In this document: one piece after another, positions 37,289-47,123 of the stretch
Layout: each line of letters starts with the position of its first letter
Position numbering within the stretch: the first letter of the stretch is position 1
Assembly (NCBI GenBank): GCA_016713335.1
Contig: JADJPH010000007.1
Span: 141,729-205,728, forward strand
Length of the DNA: 64,000 bases
Direction of reading: 5' to 3'
Source: Candidatus Fredericiella danica
Lineage (GTDB): Bacteria > Chloroflexota > Anaerolineae > Caldilineales > Caldilineaceae
Notes under the pieces: model-generated
Seen by the model: the letters and a program-made list of their open reading frames with translations, nothing else
What the model was told of the DNA's origin: nothing
The model's database searches: none
Program-made: the position numbers and the translations under genes

Positions 37289-37542
37289 GCCAGGATCGCT
37301 CCCTCGTGCGGGCGAGTGACATTGGCCTCTGGGTCTATTGCAACCGCGCCTGGTGGTTGGCCAAGGTTAAGGGCGTGCCGCATCGCAATCAGGCGTTGCT
37401 CGATTATGGTGTCGAGGTGCACGCTGCGCACGGTACGCAGGTCAAGCGCGCCGCGACTGCTCGCAAAGTGGGCGTAAACCTGCTGGTTATTGCCGCACTG
37501 ATTGTTGTCCTTGCACTGCTTGCGCTGGTGTTTGGCCAATGA
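37285..37542 (+). CDS. Short Cas4/RecB-like N-terminal domain with C-terminal membrane helix
   Basis: 85 residues. VRASDIGLWVYCNRAWWLAK then VKGVPHRNQALLDYGVEVHA resembles the first ~55 residues of Cas4/Dna2-type PD-(D/E)xK nucleases (Cys of the cluster, Trp-Trp, and the G-x-x-x-H motif). The catalytic Asp, Glu and Lys that come later in true Cas4 are absent; instead a single hydrophobic helix LLVIAALIVVLALLALVFG ends the protein. It is therefore unlikely to be a nuclease and may be a membrane-anchored binding module. ATGA overlaps on both sides tie it to the translin and repeat genes. Confidence 0.65.
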   Translation: MSQDRSLVRASDIGLWVYCNRAWWLAKVKGVPHRNQALLDYGVEVHAAHGTQVKRAATARKVGVNLLVIAALIVVLALLALVFGQ

Positions 37543-39496
37543 CGGTGGATCAGGTCGTTTCTCCCGCCATGGATTTGCCGGCGACACACCCTTCGCCTGA
37601 CCTGGCTCAGCGTGCAATCCGCGCCCTTGAGATGGCACGCAGCGCCCCTGGCGCCGATCGGATTGTCATTGAAGAGCGTGCAGTCTATCGTCCCGAATCA
37701 TGGTTGATCCAGCGCTCCTGGGAGGTGCTGGCGGAAGCGGGCGAAGCCCAACCTGCGCTTGAGGTGGCGCGGCTGGCCAGCAGCCGGCAGCCGGCAGCTG
37801 TGATCCAATGTCTCTACCGGCTCTCCCGCAAGATCGATCAGCACTGGGGGCTTGGTGCCACAGTGGCTCGTGAACTGGCTGGCATGCAGGCCGCGCTCCT
37901 CCGCGGGTCGCTAAACCGTGAATCTTCGCGGCACGCGGAGCAACTGCTCTTTGCCGCCGCGACTGCCGCAAATCTCGACGAACGATCCCAGGCTTTCATC
38001 TTTCTGGAGCGGCTCGATCAATTGCCCCAGCCGTGGGATCGCATCATGGTGCAGCCGGACCAACGGTCGATGCTGGCCAACGCCGTGTTGCGGATCGGAC
38101 CTCACCCGCTCACCGTCGCGCTGATGACCCACGCCTTGCGGCGCTTTGGCGATGCGGGCGCCCATTTTGTGCTGGATGTCACCACGGGCGCGTCAGAACG
38201 GCTCCGGCGCGGCCAACCGTCCGCGAAAATGACGCGCTTCATGAAGCTGGGCGTGTCCGTCTTTAGAAACGCGTCGCTCACGAGTTTACATAGCCGGCGG
38301 CTGACTGCGACCGTCCTGGGGCAGGCCGGACTGGTAGACGAAGTGCTGGAGCAATTGACCACCATTGCCAACGTGCAGGCGGCGCGCCGGGACAGTGGGT
38401 TGGCGCTGCGCGCGGGTGACAAGGATCTGTTGCGGCAGGTGAAGCGCCCTTCAGCAAACGCCGATATCGATTTTCAGGTATACACACTGCGTGAAGCGAT
38501 TCGTGGGATGGCGCCCCGCCAACTGACACGCGAACAGCGGATCCAACTTGCGGACCAACTTGCCCTCCTGGGGTCACAGAGTGACGGCTGGACCGCGGCA
38601 GGCGCTGCGACGACGCTGGTCGAATTGGGGGCGGTCAAATATGCCCAGGATGTGATCGGCAAGATCCCGGCCGGTGATCCGACGCGGTATGAAGGGATTA
38701 TCTCGCTGGTGCGGGCACTGCTGATCGCGGGTGAGCCTACGCTGGCAACAGAGTATGTGCAAAAGGGACTCGTCTGGGCGCACAGTTATCCGGGACGAAA
38801 CCCTGAACGGGCGCAGGTGTGGGGGCTGGCTGAGGTCTACCTGGAACGAAACCAACCTGAAGAGGCGCTGGCGCTGCTCGACCAACGCCAGGCGCCGGCC
38901 GGCTTTATACGGCGCGTACGCGGCGCCTTCAACCGCAAAATGACCGACGACGAGTTGCGTGACGACGGTCTTCGGCTGCAGGCGCGCCTGTTGGAAGATC
39001 ATACACCCTCTAGTGACATCCAACGCATGGTCAAACAATTGCAGACCTGGGCGCCGCGCCTGCTGGATGGCGAAGCCCGCGTGAATTTTCTGGTGGACGA
39101 CATGCTCAGACCGCTGCTGGCAAGCGGGCGCACGCGGCTGGGCTGTCGATGTTGCCTTCATTGCAGACGGCGCTTGCGACGGGCAGCGGGGAGAAACACG
39201 CCATGCGCGTGGCAACGATTGCCAATGTCATCCTCTACGAACTTGCGCCGGTGGCGCCCGAGCGGCTTGACCCCTCTACAAACGGCGCCGCGCGGCCTCT
39301 GCTGGAACCTGAAACGCGCCAGGCGCTGGAGGATTTTGTCGAGGGAGTCTGGCGGCAGGATGCGGCGCGCGGGGTTTGGCAGACCGTCCATGGCGTTGAA
39401 GGCAGTTTGCGTCTGCTTCTGGCGCTGGACGGTCCCGAATCCGTCATCTCAATTGCTAGAGCGATGGCGTCGGTGCCGGTTGAGGAGAACGTGTAG
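37539..39496 (+). CDS. Large helical-repeat (TPR-like) protein, one frameshift
   Basis: About 650 residues. The frame from 37539 is helical throughout, with repeat-like pairs: LIQRSWEVLAEAGEAQPALE, AEQLLFAAATAANLDERSQA, LAEVYLERNQPEEALALLDQ. An indel near 39140 splits off the C-terminal ~115 residues (MRVATIANVILYELAPVAPE, VESVISIARAMASVP-like end) with the TAG at 39494-39496. The first frame otherwise runs 350 bases into antisense of meaB, which I reject. Family unknown; third gene of the translin operon, so possibly its scaffold. Confidence 0.6.
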
Positions 39497-39499
39497 CGC

Positions 39500-40537
39500 T
39501 CAAATCTTCCCCAATAACTCATCGGCCGCACTATACGGATTATCTTCCCGGTGCCGGATGCGTTCGACGACGTGGCCGGTCAGCCCATGCGAGGGGAGTG
39601 TGGCGAGGATGCGGCGATTCAGTTCGGCCCGAATGATGTTTTCAAGTGTATTGGCAATCCGGAGTTGTTCACGGATGGCCATTTCCCCGGACTCCAGCAG
39701 CCAGGTGCGGTGCGCTTCGATTCGCTCGCGTAACTCAAACACCCCACTGCCCTCGGTCGCCACGGTCTTCATGACGATCACGCGCCAGCGATTCTCTTCT
39801 TCGGCCATTTCCAGCGGCGTCTCAACGCGGATCAACTGGCCATGATGGCGGATCAGGCGCGGCCCCCCGCCCTCGATCTCTAGCATCATTTCCAGTGCGC
39901 GCAGCGTCTTGTCAACGCCGGGACGATCCGCCTTGTTGATCACCAGGACGTCAGCGATCTCCAGGATGCCGGCCTTGATGGCCTGCACTTCATCGCCGAG
40001 TCCCGGCGCTTCCACCACCAGGGTGGTGTGGGCGGTGCTGGCAATCTCGACCTCGGCCTGGCCCACGCCCACGGTTTCAACGATGATGCGTTCGAACCCG
40101 GCCGCGTCCAGCACAGAAACCACATCTCCCGTGGTCTTGCTCAAGCCGCCCAGACTGCCGCGCGTGGCCATGCTCCGCACGAACACGCCGGGATCGCCCG
40201 CCAGCGCCCGCATCCGGACGCGATCCCCCAATAGTGCGCCGCCTGTGAAGGGGCTGGTGGGATCGATCGCCACGACGGCGACGGTCAGCCCGGCCTGGCG
40301 ATAGCTCTGCGCCAGGGTCGTGACCAGCGTTGACTTGCCTGTGCCAGGGGCGCCGGTGACGCCAATGATGTGGGCGCGCCCCGTGTGGGGGTAGAGCGAG
40401 CCCAAAATCTGATGGGCGTCAGCTTCCTGGTTTTCGACGCGTGAAATCGTGCGCGCGAGCAACAGACGATTGCCGTCGAGCACGCCCGCGGCAAGTGAGT
40501 CTGCACTGGCGCGCACCCCTGTTTCGGGTGCGACCAT
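39500..40537 (-). CDS. meaB: Methylmalonyl-CoA mutase G-protein chaperone MeaB
   Basis: GTPase that protects and reloads adenosylcobalamin in methylmalonyl-CoA mutase (ArgK/MeaB family). 345 residues, intact: P-loop IGVTGAPGTGKSTLVTTLAQ, AVVAIDPTSPFTGGALLGDR (switch I), RSMATRGSLGGLSKTTGDVV, IIVETVGVGQAEVEIA (switch II region), VLVINKADRPGVDKTLRALE (NKAD base recognition). ATG 40537 directly follows the stop of the B12-binding gene. Convergent with the helical-repeat gene, 3 bases away. Confidence 0.95.
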   Translation of the reverse strand: MVAPETGVRASADSLAAGVLDGNRLLLARTISRVENQEADAHQILGSLYPHTGRAHIIGVTGAPGTGKSTLVTTLAQSYRQAGLTVAVVAIDPTSPFTGGALLGDRVRMRALAGDPGVFVRSMATRGSLGGLSKTTGDVVSVLDAAGFERIIVETVGVGQAEVEIASTAHTTLVVEAPGLGDEVQAIKAGILEIADVLVINKADRPGVDKTLRALEMMLEIEGGGPRLIRHHGQLIRVETPLEMAEEENRWRVIVMKTVATEGSGVFELRERIEAHRTWLLESGEMAIREQLRIANTLENIIRAELNRRILATLPSHGLTGHVVERIRHREDNPYSAADELLGKI

Positions 40538-40942
40538 CTATGCCGCCACCTTCACATTGCCGTTGATGAAATCAGAAATATCCTGCGTCGAGGTGCCTGG
40601 TCCAAACACACCCTTGACGCCGGAGGTCTTGAGCTTCTCAACGTCCTCGTCCGGGATGATGCCACCGACAAGCACCAGCACGTTGTCCTGCCCCTGCGCT
40701 CGCAGCAGTTCGACGACTTTGGGGCAGAGGGTCATGTGCGCACCACTCAGGATCGACAGGCCGACGACGTCGACGTCTTCCTGCAACGCCGCTTCGGCGA
40801 TCATCTGGGGAGTTTGGCGGATGCCGGTGTAGATGACCTCAAAGCCTGCGTCGCGCAGGGAGCGGGCAACGACCTTGGCGCCACGATCGTGACCGTCAAG
40901 ACCTGGTTTTGCCACCAGCACACGGATTTTTCGTTCGCTCAT
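40538..40942 (-). CDS. Cobalamin-binding subunit of methylmalonyl-CoA mutase (C-terminal domain protein)
   Basis: 134 residues. The B12-binding Rossmann domain: RVLVAKPGLDGHDRGAKVVA contains the D-x-H-x-x-G motif whose His ligates cobalt, VVGLSILSGAHMTLCPKVVE the S-x-L region and VLVGGIIPDEDVEKL the GG motif. A separate small subunit implies a split mutase; the catalytic large subunit is not in this window. Cotranscribed with meaB. Confidence 0.93.
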   Translation of the reverse strand: MSERKIRVLVAKPGLDGHDRGAKVVARSLRDAGFEVIYTGIRQTPQMIAEAALQEDVDVVGLSILSGAHMTLCPKVVELLRAQGQDNVLVLVGGIIPDEDVEKLKTSGVKGVFGPGTSTQDISDFINGNVKVAA

Positions 40943-41058
40943 TTTGCACCTCGCATGAAAATGGAGACGTTTTGGTTAAGTGTAGCATAGACGCTAAGTA
41001 GCTGTACATACCCGGCAAGGTAGGGTCAATCCTGGCCAAGTGGCCAAGCATGAAACGG

Positions 41059-41087
41059 TTCAAGCATTTGCCATATCATGCTATACT
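41059..41087 (+). promoter_or_regulatory. Promoter upstream of the CBM21/EEP gene
   Basis: TTCAAG (41059-41064), 17-base spacer, TATACT (41082-41087) preceded by an extended TGC. Start point about 41094, 60 bases before the ATG at 41155. Confidence 0.6.
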
Positions 41088-41154
41088 CTTATCTACCAAC
41101 GCAAGCCCGCTCTTCGCAGATTTTTCGCCATGATCAATCACCCAAAGGAACCCC

Positions 41155-42658
41155 ATGAACGCGCTTGAACTGCTTTACGCGCAGAACACCATCTCGCGCA
41201 AGCGGGGCGCGCTGCAGCAGACACTGACAGTCTGTCTCGTCGTGGAGAACCTTGGCTTTGCCAAAACGGTGGAGGTGCGTTGGACAGGCGAAGAGGGTCT
41301 CTGGGAAACGGCTCCGGCAACCTTTCACAGCGCAGCCGGTCAGAATCGTGAACTCTGGCAGGCGCAGGTCACGCGCCAGGCGACCGCGGAAACATCGTTG
41401 CCGGGGAATATCGTCTTTGCGCTCCGGGCGCACGTGGGGGGGCGGGAATATTGGAACAACAATGCGGGCGCCAACTTCGTGCTGGAGGCCGATTCTGGCA
41501 TCCGCCTTCGCCCGGGCTGCCGATTGTGAATCTTGCCGGCGAGCGCCGGCTGCAGGCCGATCAGCGCGTCTTGCCGGTTGCCGTGGCCGTGGATCGCCGG
41601 CATCGACCGCAAGCGGTCTTTGTCGAATGGAGTGCTGACGGCTGGCGCACCCGGCACCGGACGCCCTGTTTCTCGACGCGCGACCACTGGGACAAGACGG
41701 AACAGTCGAACGCTCGCAACCCGAATCAATATGGCATCGAGGTATGGGGTGGCCGGGTCAAGGTGCGCGATGTCTATCGGGTCGAATACGCGGTGGTCTG
41801 CATCGACGCAGACGGCCGTGAACTGTGGGACAACAATCTGGGCGCCAACTATCGGGTCCGGCGCAATGACCTGAAAGTGATGACGCTCAATCTGCATTGT
41901 TATCAAGAAGAGGATCAGGACGCCAAGTTCACCACGATTGCCAGGGCCATTGCCGAACTCGATGTTGACATCGTCTGTCTGCAGGAGGTGGCTGAGCATT
42001 GGAATGGTGGCGCCGGTGACTGGGCATCCAACTCGGCCCGGATCATTCAGGAACGGATTGGGCGCCCCTACCAACTCTTCACGGATTGGTCACATCTTGG
42101 CTTTGATCGCTTTCGTGAATCCGTGGCAATTCTGACTCGCTACCCCATCCTGAAGCAAGACGCGCGCTATGTCTCTGCGAATCAGAACATCTACGATATT
42201 CACGCGCAAGGCAATCATGGTGCAGGTAGAGGCGCCGGGCATGGGTTTGATCAACGTGTTCTGCGCCCATGTGAGTTGGTGGAACGACGGCTTCCCTGAA
42301 CAATTCGATGCTTTGACAAAGTGGGCGCAGCAGTTAGCCGGGGCTGATGTGGCTGCCACATTGCTCTGCGGTGATTTCAACATCAAAGCGGGCGCTGAGG
42401 GCTATGCACACGTCGTGCAACGTGGAGACTACGAGGACCAGTATCTGCGTATCCGCCGGAAAGAGGTTTTTGATGCGATTTTCCGGCAGCAAACCGAAAA
42501 TGCGTTGGCGCGCCTGCACGACGACCATCGCATCGACTATATCTGGCTGACGCGGGGGCAAGCTTAAGGCAAAAAGTGCAAAGATGCTGTTCACAGAAAA
42601 ACAATACGGGCGCGTCTCTGACCATGTTGGTTATCTGGTGGCATTTGAGCCCGAATAA
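41155..42658 (+). CDS. Endonuclease/exonuclease/phosphatase-family enzyme with two N-terminal CBM21-like modules, frameshifted
   Basis: The N-terminal half holds two beta modules, each ending in the CBM21-like signature: YWNNNAGANFVLEA (about 41449) and LWDNNLGANYRVRRN (about 41824). The C-terminal half is an EEP phosphohydrolase: LKVMTLNLHCYQEED, DVDIVCLQEVAEHW (metal-binding Glu), VAILTRYPIL, LLCGDFNIKAGAEGY (catalytic Asp-Asn) and ending GRVSDHVGYLVAFEPE (final His). The family cleaves phosphodiesters in nucleic acid, sphingomyelin or inositol lipids. Frame changes lie near 41510, 42190 and 42560. No signal peptide seen. About 500 residues joined. Confidence 0.78.
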
Positions 42659-42703
42659 GGGGACCAGAGATCGCTCAAATTGCATCATGACGAGGTGGGA
42701 AAC

Positions 42704-44298
42704 ATGGAATTCGCCGAGAAGTACGCTTTTCCAATCGAAGGTCAATTGGGCACAGCGTTTCCCCGGAACAACGACTTTGGCGAAGTCTTCTATCTGCGCT
42801 GGGGCAAAATCCGCTTTGATGTCCATTGGGGTCCTGAACTCAACATCAAAGTACTCCTGAAGATCTATCGTTCCGACGGCGTTTGCGAGCACTTCGTCGT
42901 CGATACGGAAGAGCGGCGGGCGCAGTGGAATCACCATTAGCGCGTCACGCAGGATTTCTTTGTACACCCTTTCCCGCGGGATCTCGGCCGCATCACTGCC
43001 GTCAAGTTCTCCTACGTTGTCCATTTGGACGAACGATCCATTCCGTCCGAACACGAGTATATCTTCATGGACGGCTATCACTTTGATCATGATCAGTTCC
43101 AGCGCCGCGAGATCAATGCGGAATTCGCAACACCCAACACATGGCAGACGGTTGAGGCGGACGCGGGGATGCTACAGCGGGATGTCGATTACATCAACGG
43201 TCATTTTGACTCGCTGCATCTGACGCCGAAGTTCACGAAAGGCGTACCCTATCATCCGTACCATCCAAAACAGTATATCCACGACCAGATCGACGCCGTC
43301 ATCGCCAGCCGGCAAGCCCGTCCAGAGCGGCTGCACACCATCAAGGTCTGCGTGGACTGCATCGACGATACGGACTTTGTGAATCACCTGCTGCACGCTG
43401 CGGGCAATGGCGTCTGGGTGCAGATTCAGGTGGATTGGCGCAAGATGACGCTCACGAATAGCCCCAATTACGTGCGTTTGAAGCGTTCGGGGGTTGAACT
43501 CTTGGGAGTCTTCTGCAATCCCAAGCACCACAAGATCGAAGTGGCGCCCGACATGCACAACAAGTTCATCATCTTCGGGGATCGTCACGCAATTCTGGGA
43601 TCTTTCAACATCACCTTTGATCGCTGGGGATCGAACTGGGAATCGGGGATGACGTTCCAGTCCAAGGGATTCTGCCGGCTGCTCGATAACATTTTCCAAA
43701 GTATTCGTGGAGGGGTGATCCAAAAATACTGGGTCGATCCACTCAGCCATTTCAATCTCCTGTACACTTATGGCCGGCAAGCGCTATCGAATGGGAAATA
43801 CTACCGGCCCCATCAAGCGATTCTCGCCGAGGTGCAGCGGGCGCAGCGTTCGATCAAGATGAGTCTATTCTTGATCGGTGAAATGACGGTGAACACGAAG
43901 ATAGCGTGATCGACGCCTTGATCCAGGCCTTCTACCGCGGGGTTGACGTGCAGGTGCTGCTGAATGGACATCTGGCGCGTAAGGGTGACCCAGGTGAAGA
44001 GCACACGATGGCGGAGGAACTGGCGCGCCCACTGCTCCCTGCAGTCTACCGGCTAAAACGTGCCGGGGTGCCCGTGCTTCTTGCTTACGGCACGCACGAT
44101 CAGCCGGTGCCCTATTGCCCAATCCACTCCAAATATGCCATCATTGATGACTGGAGAGTGTTGGAGGGCAGCTTTAACTGGTATAACACTTCAACCTATT
44201 CCCACGACCTCTACGTCGTCGCGGCCAACGCCTGGGTTGCGAAACTGTATACGGATGAGTGGGTGCAGACCTACAATTCATTCCGCATCTTTGCGTAG
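42704..44298 (+). CDS. Phospholipase-D-like protein with two HKD-type motifs, frameshifted
   Basis: Start ATG 42704 after AGGTGGG. The N-terminal ~100 residues are beta-rich (EKYAFPIEGQLGTAFPRNND), with a break at about 42940. Two PLD-type active sites follow: MHNKFIIFGDRHAILGSFNI (about 43555) and, after a shift near 43900, IHSKYAIIDDWRVLEGSFNW (about 44125), both H-x-K-x4-D, with the trailing GSFN signature. PLD enzymes hydrolyse or transfer phosphatidyl groups, or cut nucleic acid. About 530 residues joined. It directly follows the EEP gene, so two unrelated phosphodiesterases are paired. Confidence 0.82.
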
Positions 44299-44355
44299 CA
44301 CTCTGGCGCTCGCAACACGCACCGCGTTTTTGCCGCCACTAACATCGTTATGCGT

Positions 44356-44361
44356 TATAAT
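44356..44361 (+). promoter_or_regulatory. -10 element upstream of the DtxR-family gene
   Basis: A perfect TATAAT 20 bases before the ATG at 44382, with AGGAGG between; no good -35 at 17 bases. The closeness implies a very short leader. Confidence 0.45.
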
Positions 44362-44381
44362 GGGTGAGGTAGGAGGCGACC

Positions 44382-45062
44382 ATGACCAAGCATAGACCTG
44401 CGCCTGACCATAAGGTGCTGACGCCGGCCCACGAAGACTACCTGAAGGCCATCTATACCGTACAAGCGCGCGGGGAAGAGGTCAGCAATTCCGCGTTGGC
44501 CGCGCAACTGGATGTTTCGCCGGCATCGACGACGAACATGGTGAAGAAACTGGCCGACCTGGGGCTGGTAGTCTACGAACCGTACCAGACGGTCCAGTTG
44601 ACGGAGTCGGGCAATCGGGTTGCGCTGGAAGTGCTGCGACACCACCGCCTGCTCGAACTCTATCTGCGCGAAAAACTGAATCTGCCCTGGGAAAGTGTGC
44701 ATGAGGAGGCGGAGCGGCTGGAGCACGTCATCAGCGAGGCGCTGGAAGATGCCATTGCCGAGGCGTTGGGTGACCCGACGCTGGATCCGCACGGAGACCC
44801 AATCCCGTCCAAGGCAGGCGTGGTGGAATGCGCCTGTGGCATCCGCCTGACCGAGGCGGAACTGGACCGGCCGTACGAGATCGTCCGTGTGTTGCTGCAG
44901 GATCCGGACCGCCTTGTCTATCTTGGCGGCATGCATCTCTATCCGCATTCCGTGGTGACCGTGCTCAAGCGTGCGCCGTTTTCCGGGCCGCTTCTGATCG
45001 AGGTGGCCGATGAGCGCCATTCACTGGCCCATGACATGGCGCTGGCGCTTGTCGTAAAATAG
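44382..45062 (+). CDS. DtxR/MntR-family metal-dependent regulator
   Basis: Represses metal-uptake genes when bound to Fe or Mn. Winged helix: HEDYLKAIYTVQARGEEVSN, SALAAQLDVSPASTTNMVKK, LADLGLVVYEPYQTVQLTES. Dimer/metal domain: VLRHHRLLELYLREKLNLPW, VHEEAERLEHVISEALEDAI (His-Glu-Glu ligands), ALGDPTLDPHGDPIPS (family signature). The C-terminal ~65 residues form an SH3/FeoA-like domain. 226 residues, intact. The MerR gene follows after 2 bases. Confidence 0.93.
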   Translation: MTKHRPAPDHKVLTPAHEDYLKAIYTVQARGEEVSNSALAAQLDVSPASTTNMVKKLADLGLVVYEPYQTVQLTESGNRVALEVLRHHRLLELYLREKLNLPWESVHEEAERLEHVISEALEDAIAEALGDPTLDPHGDPIPSKAGVVECACGIRLTEAELDRPYEIVRVLLQDPDRLVYLGGMHLYPHSVVTVLKRAPFSGPLLIEVADERHSLAHDMALALVVK

Positions 45063-45064
45063 AC

Positions 45065-45923
45065 ATGTTTAAGATTGGCGACTTCTCGCGCGTCTCGCAA
45101 GTATCCGTGCGCATGTTGCGCCATTACGACAAACTTGGGTTGCTGGCGCCGGGTCACATCGACAAGTTCACCGGGTATCGTTACTACACACTCGACCAAC
45201 TTCCTCGTCTCAATCGTATCGTCGCGCTTAATGACCTGGGCTTGACGCTGGCAACAGATCAGTGAACTGCTGGGTGACGAAGGCGATCTGCCGGTCGAGC
45301 AATTGCGCGGTATGTTGGCGTTGCGCCGGGTTGAGATCGAACGAGAAATTGCTGACAAGCGCTGGCAACTGGCGAATGTCGAGATGCGGCTCCAGCAGAT
45401 CGAGCACGAACACGATCCTGAACCCTATGAGATCGTGGTCAAAGAGTTGCCACCGTTGCACGTGGCGTCCTTGCGCCATTTATCCCCAACGATTTTGGAG
45501 GTGGGCTATTTCTGCGAGACGCTGTATGGGCAACTCTATACGCGTCTGGAGGAGCTGGGGGTGACGCCGCTTGAACCGGAAATGACGTTCTACCACAACG
45601 AAGAGTATGCCGATACAGACATCGACATGGAAGTGGCCGTCCCGGTCGATGCGATGGTTACGCATACGCCGCCGGCTGATGACTATCTGAACTTTCGCGA
45701 AGAGCCGGGCCGGACGCTTGCGGCGGCGCTGGTTTTTGAGGGTGGGTACAGCGAAGTGGGGGGTCCGATCCAATCGTTGTTGAAGTGGATTGGGCAGCAC
45801 AACCACACCACTGCGGGTCCTCTGCGTGAACTCCATCTTTCCGGCCGCGCCCACGGCTGCGGCATCGTTGCTGCGTCAGTGCCTGTGATCGAGATACAAG
45901 TCCCCATTACACCGATCAAATAA
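45065..45923 (+). CDS. MerR-family regulator with GyrI-like effector domain, one frameshift
   Basis: Activator of the BmrR/TipA type. The N-terminal winged helix MFKIGDFSRVSQVSVRMLRH then YDKLGLLAPGHIDKFTGYRY. An indel near 45250 separates the head from QISELLGDEGDLPVEQLRGM, the dimerising coiled coil (ADKRWQLANVEMRLQQIEHE) and the GyrI-like sensor (VKELPPLHVASLRHLSP, FYHNEEYADTDIDMEVAVPV, REEPGRTLAAALVFEGGYSE). Total about 285 residues. Begins 2 bases after the DtxR stop, so probably the same transcript. Confidence 0.87.
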
Positions 45924-46010
45924 CCGAGTCACGTCCGTCAGAGCCACGCCGTGAGTAAGTGGTGCGCCTACAGGTTCATAATTTTAGAAAGAAAATCCTG
46001 CGCCTTCTGT

Positions 46011-47123
46011 TCATCGATTTGAGAATCTGGCATCGATGAGCCTGTTTATTGCCCTCCCGTCAAACTGCGATACACCACGCGAGTTCCGTCCAGCCCAGTG
46101 CCGAAGTAGGATGGTTGCGTCAAGGAGATCCTTCTGAAACATCGACACGAGCGCGGTATTAACAATTTTCCCAGGATCAATCCCAACAAAATAAATCATG
46201 AATACCGACTTGCCGCCAGCAAGAAATTCCAGCATCTTGTCCAAGTTGTATGCCTTCGGATTTGAATTCAGAATCATGATCTTTGTCTTGACATCTGTTT
46301 CTGTGTCAAAGGCATCAAAACTTCTTTGGTAATCTCCGAGAGCATGGTCAGTCTGAAACTGAGGTAGACGTTGTGTACCATCTCTAAGGGCCGTAACCAA
46401 TCGTTGCCGGAGTAGTACGTCGCTGCCAGCGATCAGATACTCAATTACCCGCCCACGTACGTTAACGTTCTCGATAAGAGCCGCCAATAAAATTTCGTTT
46501 CCGAACTTCTTAACCTTGTTATCTAGCTCGTCCTTAAGCGTAGTCGCATCTTCGGAACTGACAAAACGTATTGCTCTACCTGGCGCACCAAGGATTTTGC
46601 GGGATTGATCCGGCGAAATAGCAAATCTCATTCCTGTAGGGGAGATGTTGTTTGTTGCTTCGACAAGTCGGGGCAAATTGCCGTCAAATCCTATCTGCGC
46701 ATGAATGGCATATAGTCGCTCAATATTCTCCGTGGAATTGGTGATCCCTTCAAACTCCTTAACGATGTCAGAGCCATTGAAACTGCCACGGATATGATTT
46801 TCTCTGAGTTCAAGAGAGCTATGACTGATCTTCTTCAGAAAAGTTGAATTCGCAATCAGGCAGTAGTTTTGAGCGGGAGTAACCAGGCAGACAATAAATG
46901 GGCGGTCATCATATTTTCGCAAATTGGAGAGGGAAAGGACAGTATTGCTAAAGTTTCGCCCCGCTGCTGTGCTGAAACGCACAGCATAATCCGCACAATA
47001 ATATACGGAGCGGTCCTTTATCAGGTTGAGTTCCACCCATACCAGGTGTGTAAGACGCGCTTTGTCGTTTATCTGATCGTGCTCCTGAATAAATTGAAGC
47101 AACGATCTGAGTGCTTCATTCAT
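46011..47123 (-). CDS. Probable type II restriction endonuclease
   Basis: 370 residues, unbroken, clearly more AT-rich than its neighbours. I do not recognise a catalytic motif with certainty: the central region has VWVELNLIKDRSVYYCADYA (an E-x-x-x-K-like possibility) and late FMIYFVGIDPGKIVNTALVS. The call rests on context: its ATG overlaps the stop of a beta-class DNA methyltransferase by 8 bases, with codon use unlike the host, the usual signature of a mobile restriction-modification pair. The recognition sequence cannot be inferred. Confidence 0.62.
   Translation of the reverse strand: MNEALRSLLQFIQEHDQINDKARLTHLVWVELNLIKDRSVYYCADYAVRFSTAAGRNFSNTVLSLSNLRKYDDRPFIVCLVTPAQNYCLIANSTFLKKISHSSLELRENHIRGSFNGSDIVKEFEGITNSTENIERLYAIHAQIGFDGNLPRLVEATNNISPTGMRFAISPDQSRKILGAPGRAIRFVSSEDATTLKDELDNKVKKFGNEILLAALIENVNVRGRVIEYLIAGSDVLLRQRLVTALRDGTQRLPQFQTDHALGDYQRSFDAFDTETDVKTKIMILNSNPKAYNLDKMLEFLAGGKSVFMIYFVGIDPGKIVNTALVSMFQKDLLDATILLRHWAGRNSRGVSQFDGRAINRLIDARFSNR

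Noticed and set aside
37285..37542. CRISPR Cas4 nuclease
   Set aside because: Only the first third of the fold is present, catalytic residues are missing and no array or other cas gene is in the window.
39497..39845. C-terminal extension of the helical-repeat gene
   Set aside because: It is the frame left after an indel near 39140 and runs antisense through the intact meaB gene; the natural end is at 39496 in another frame.
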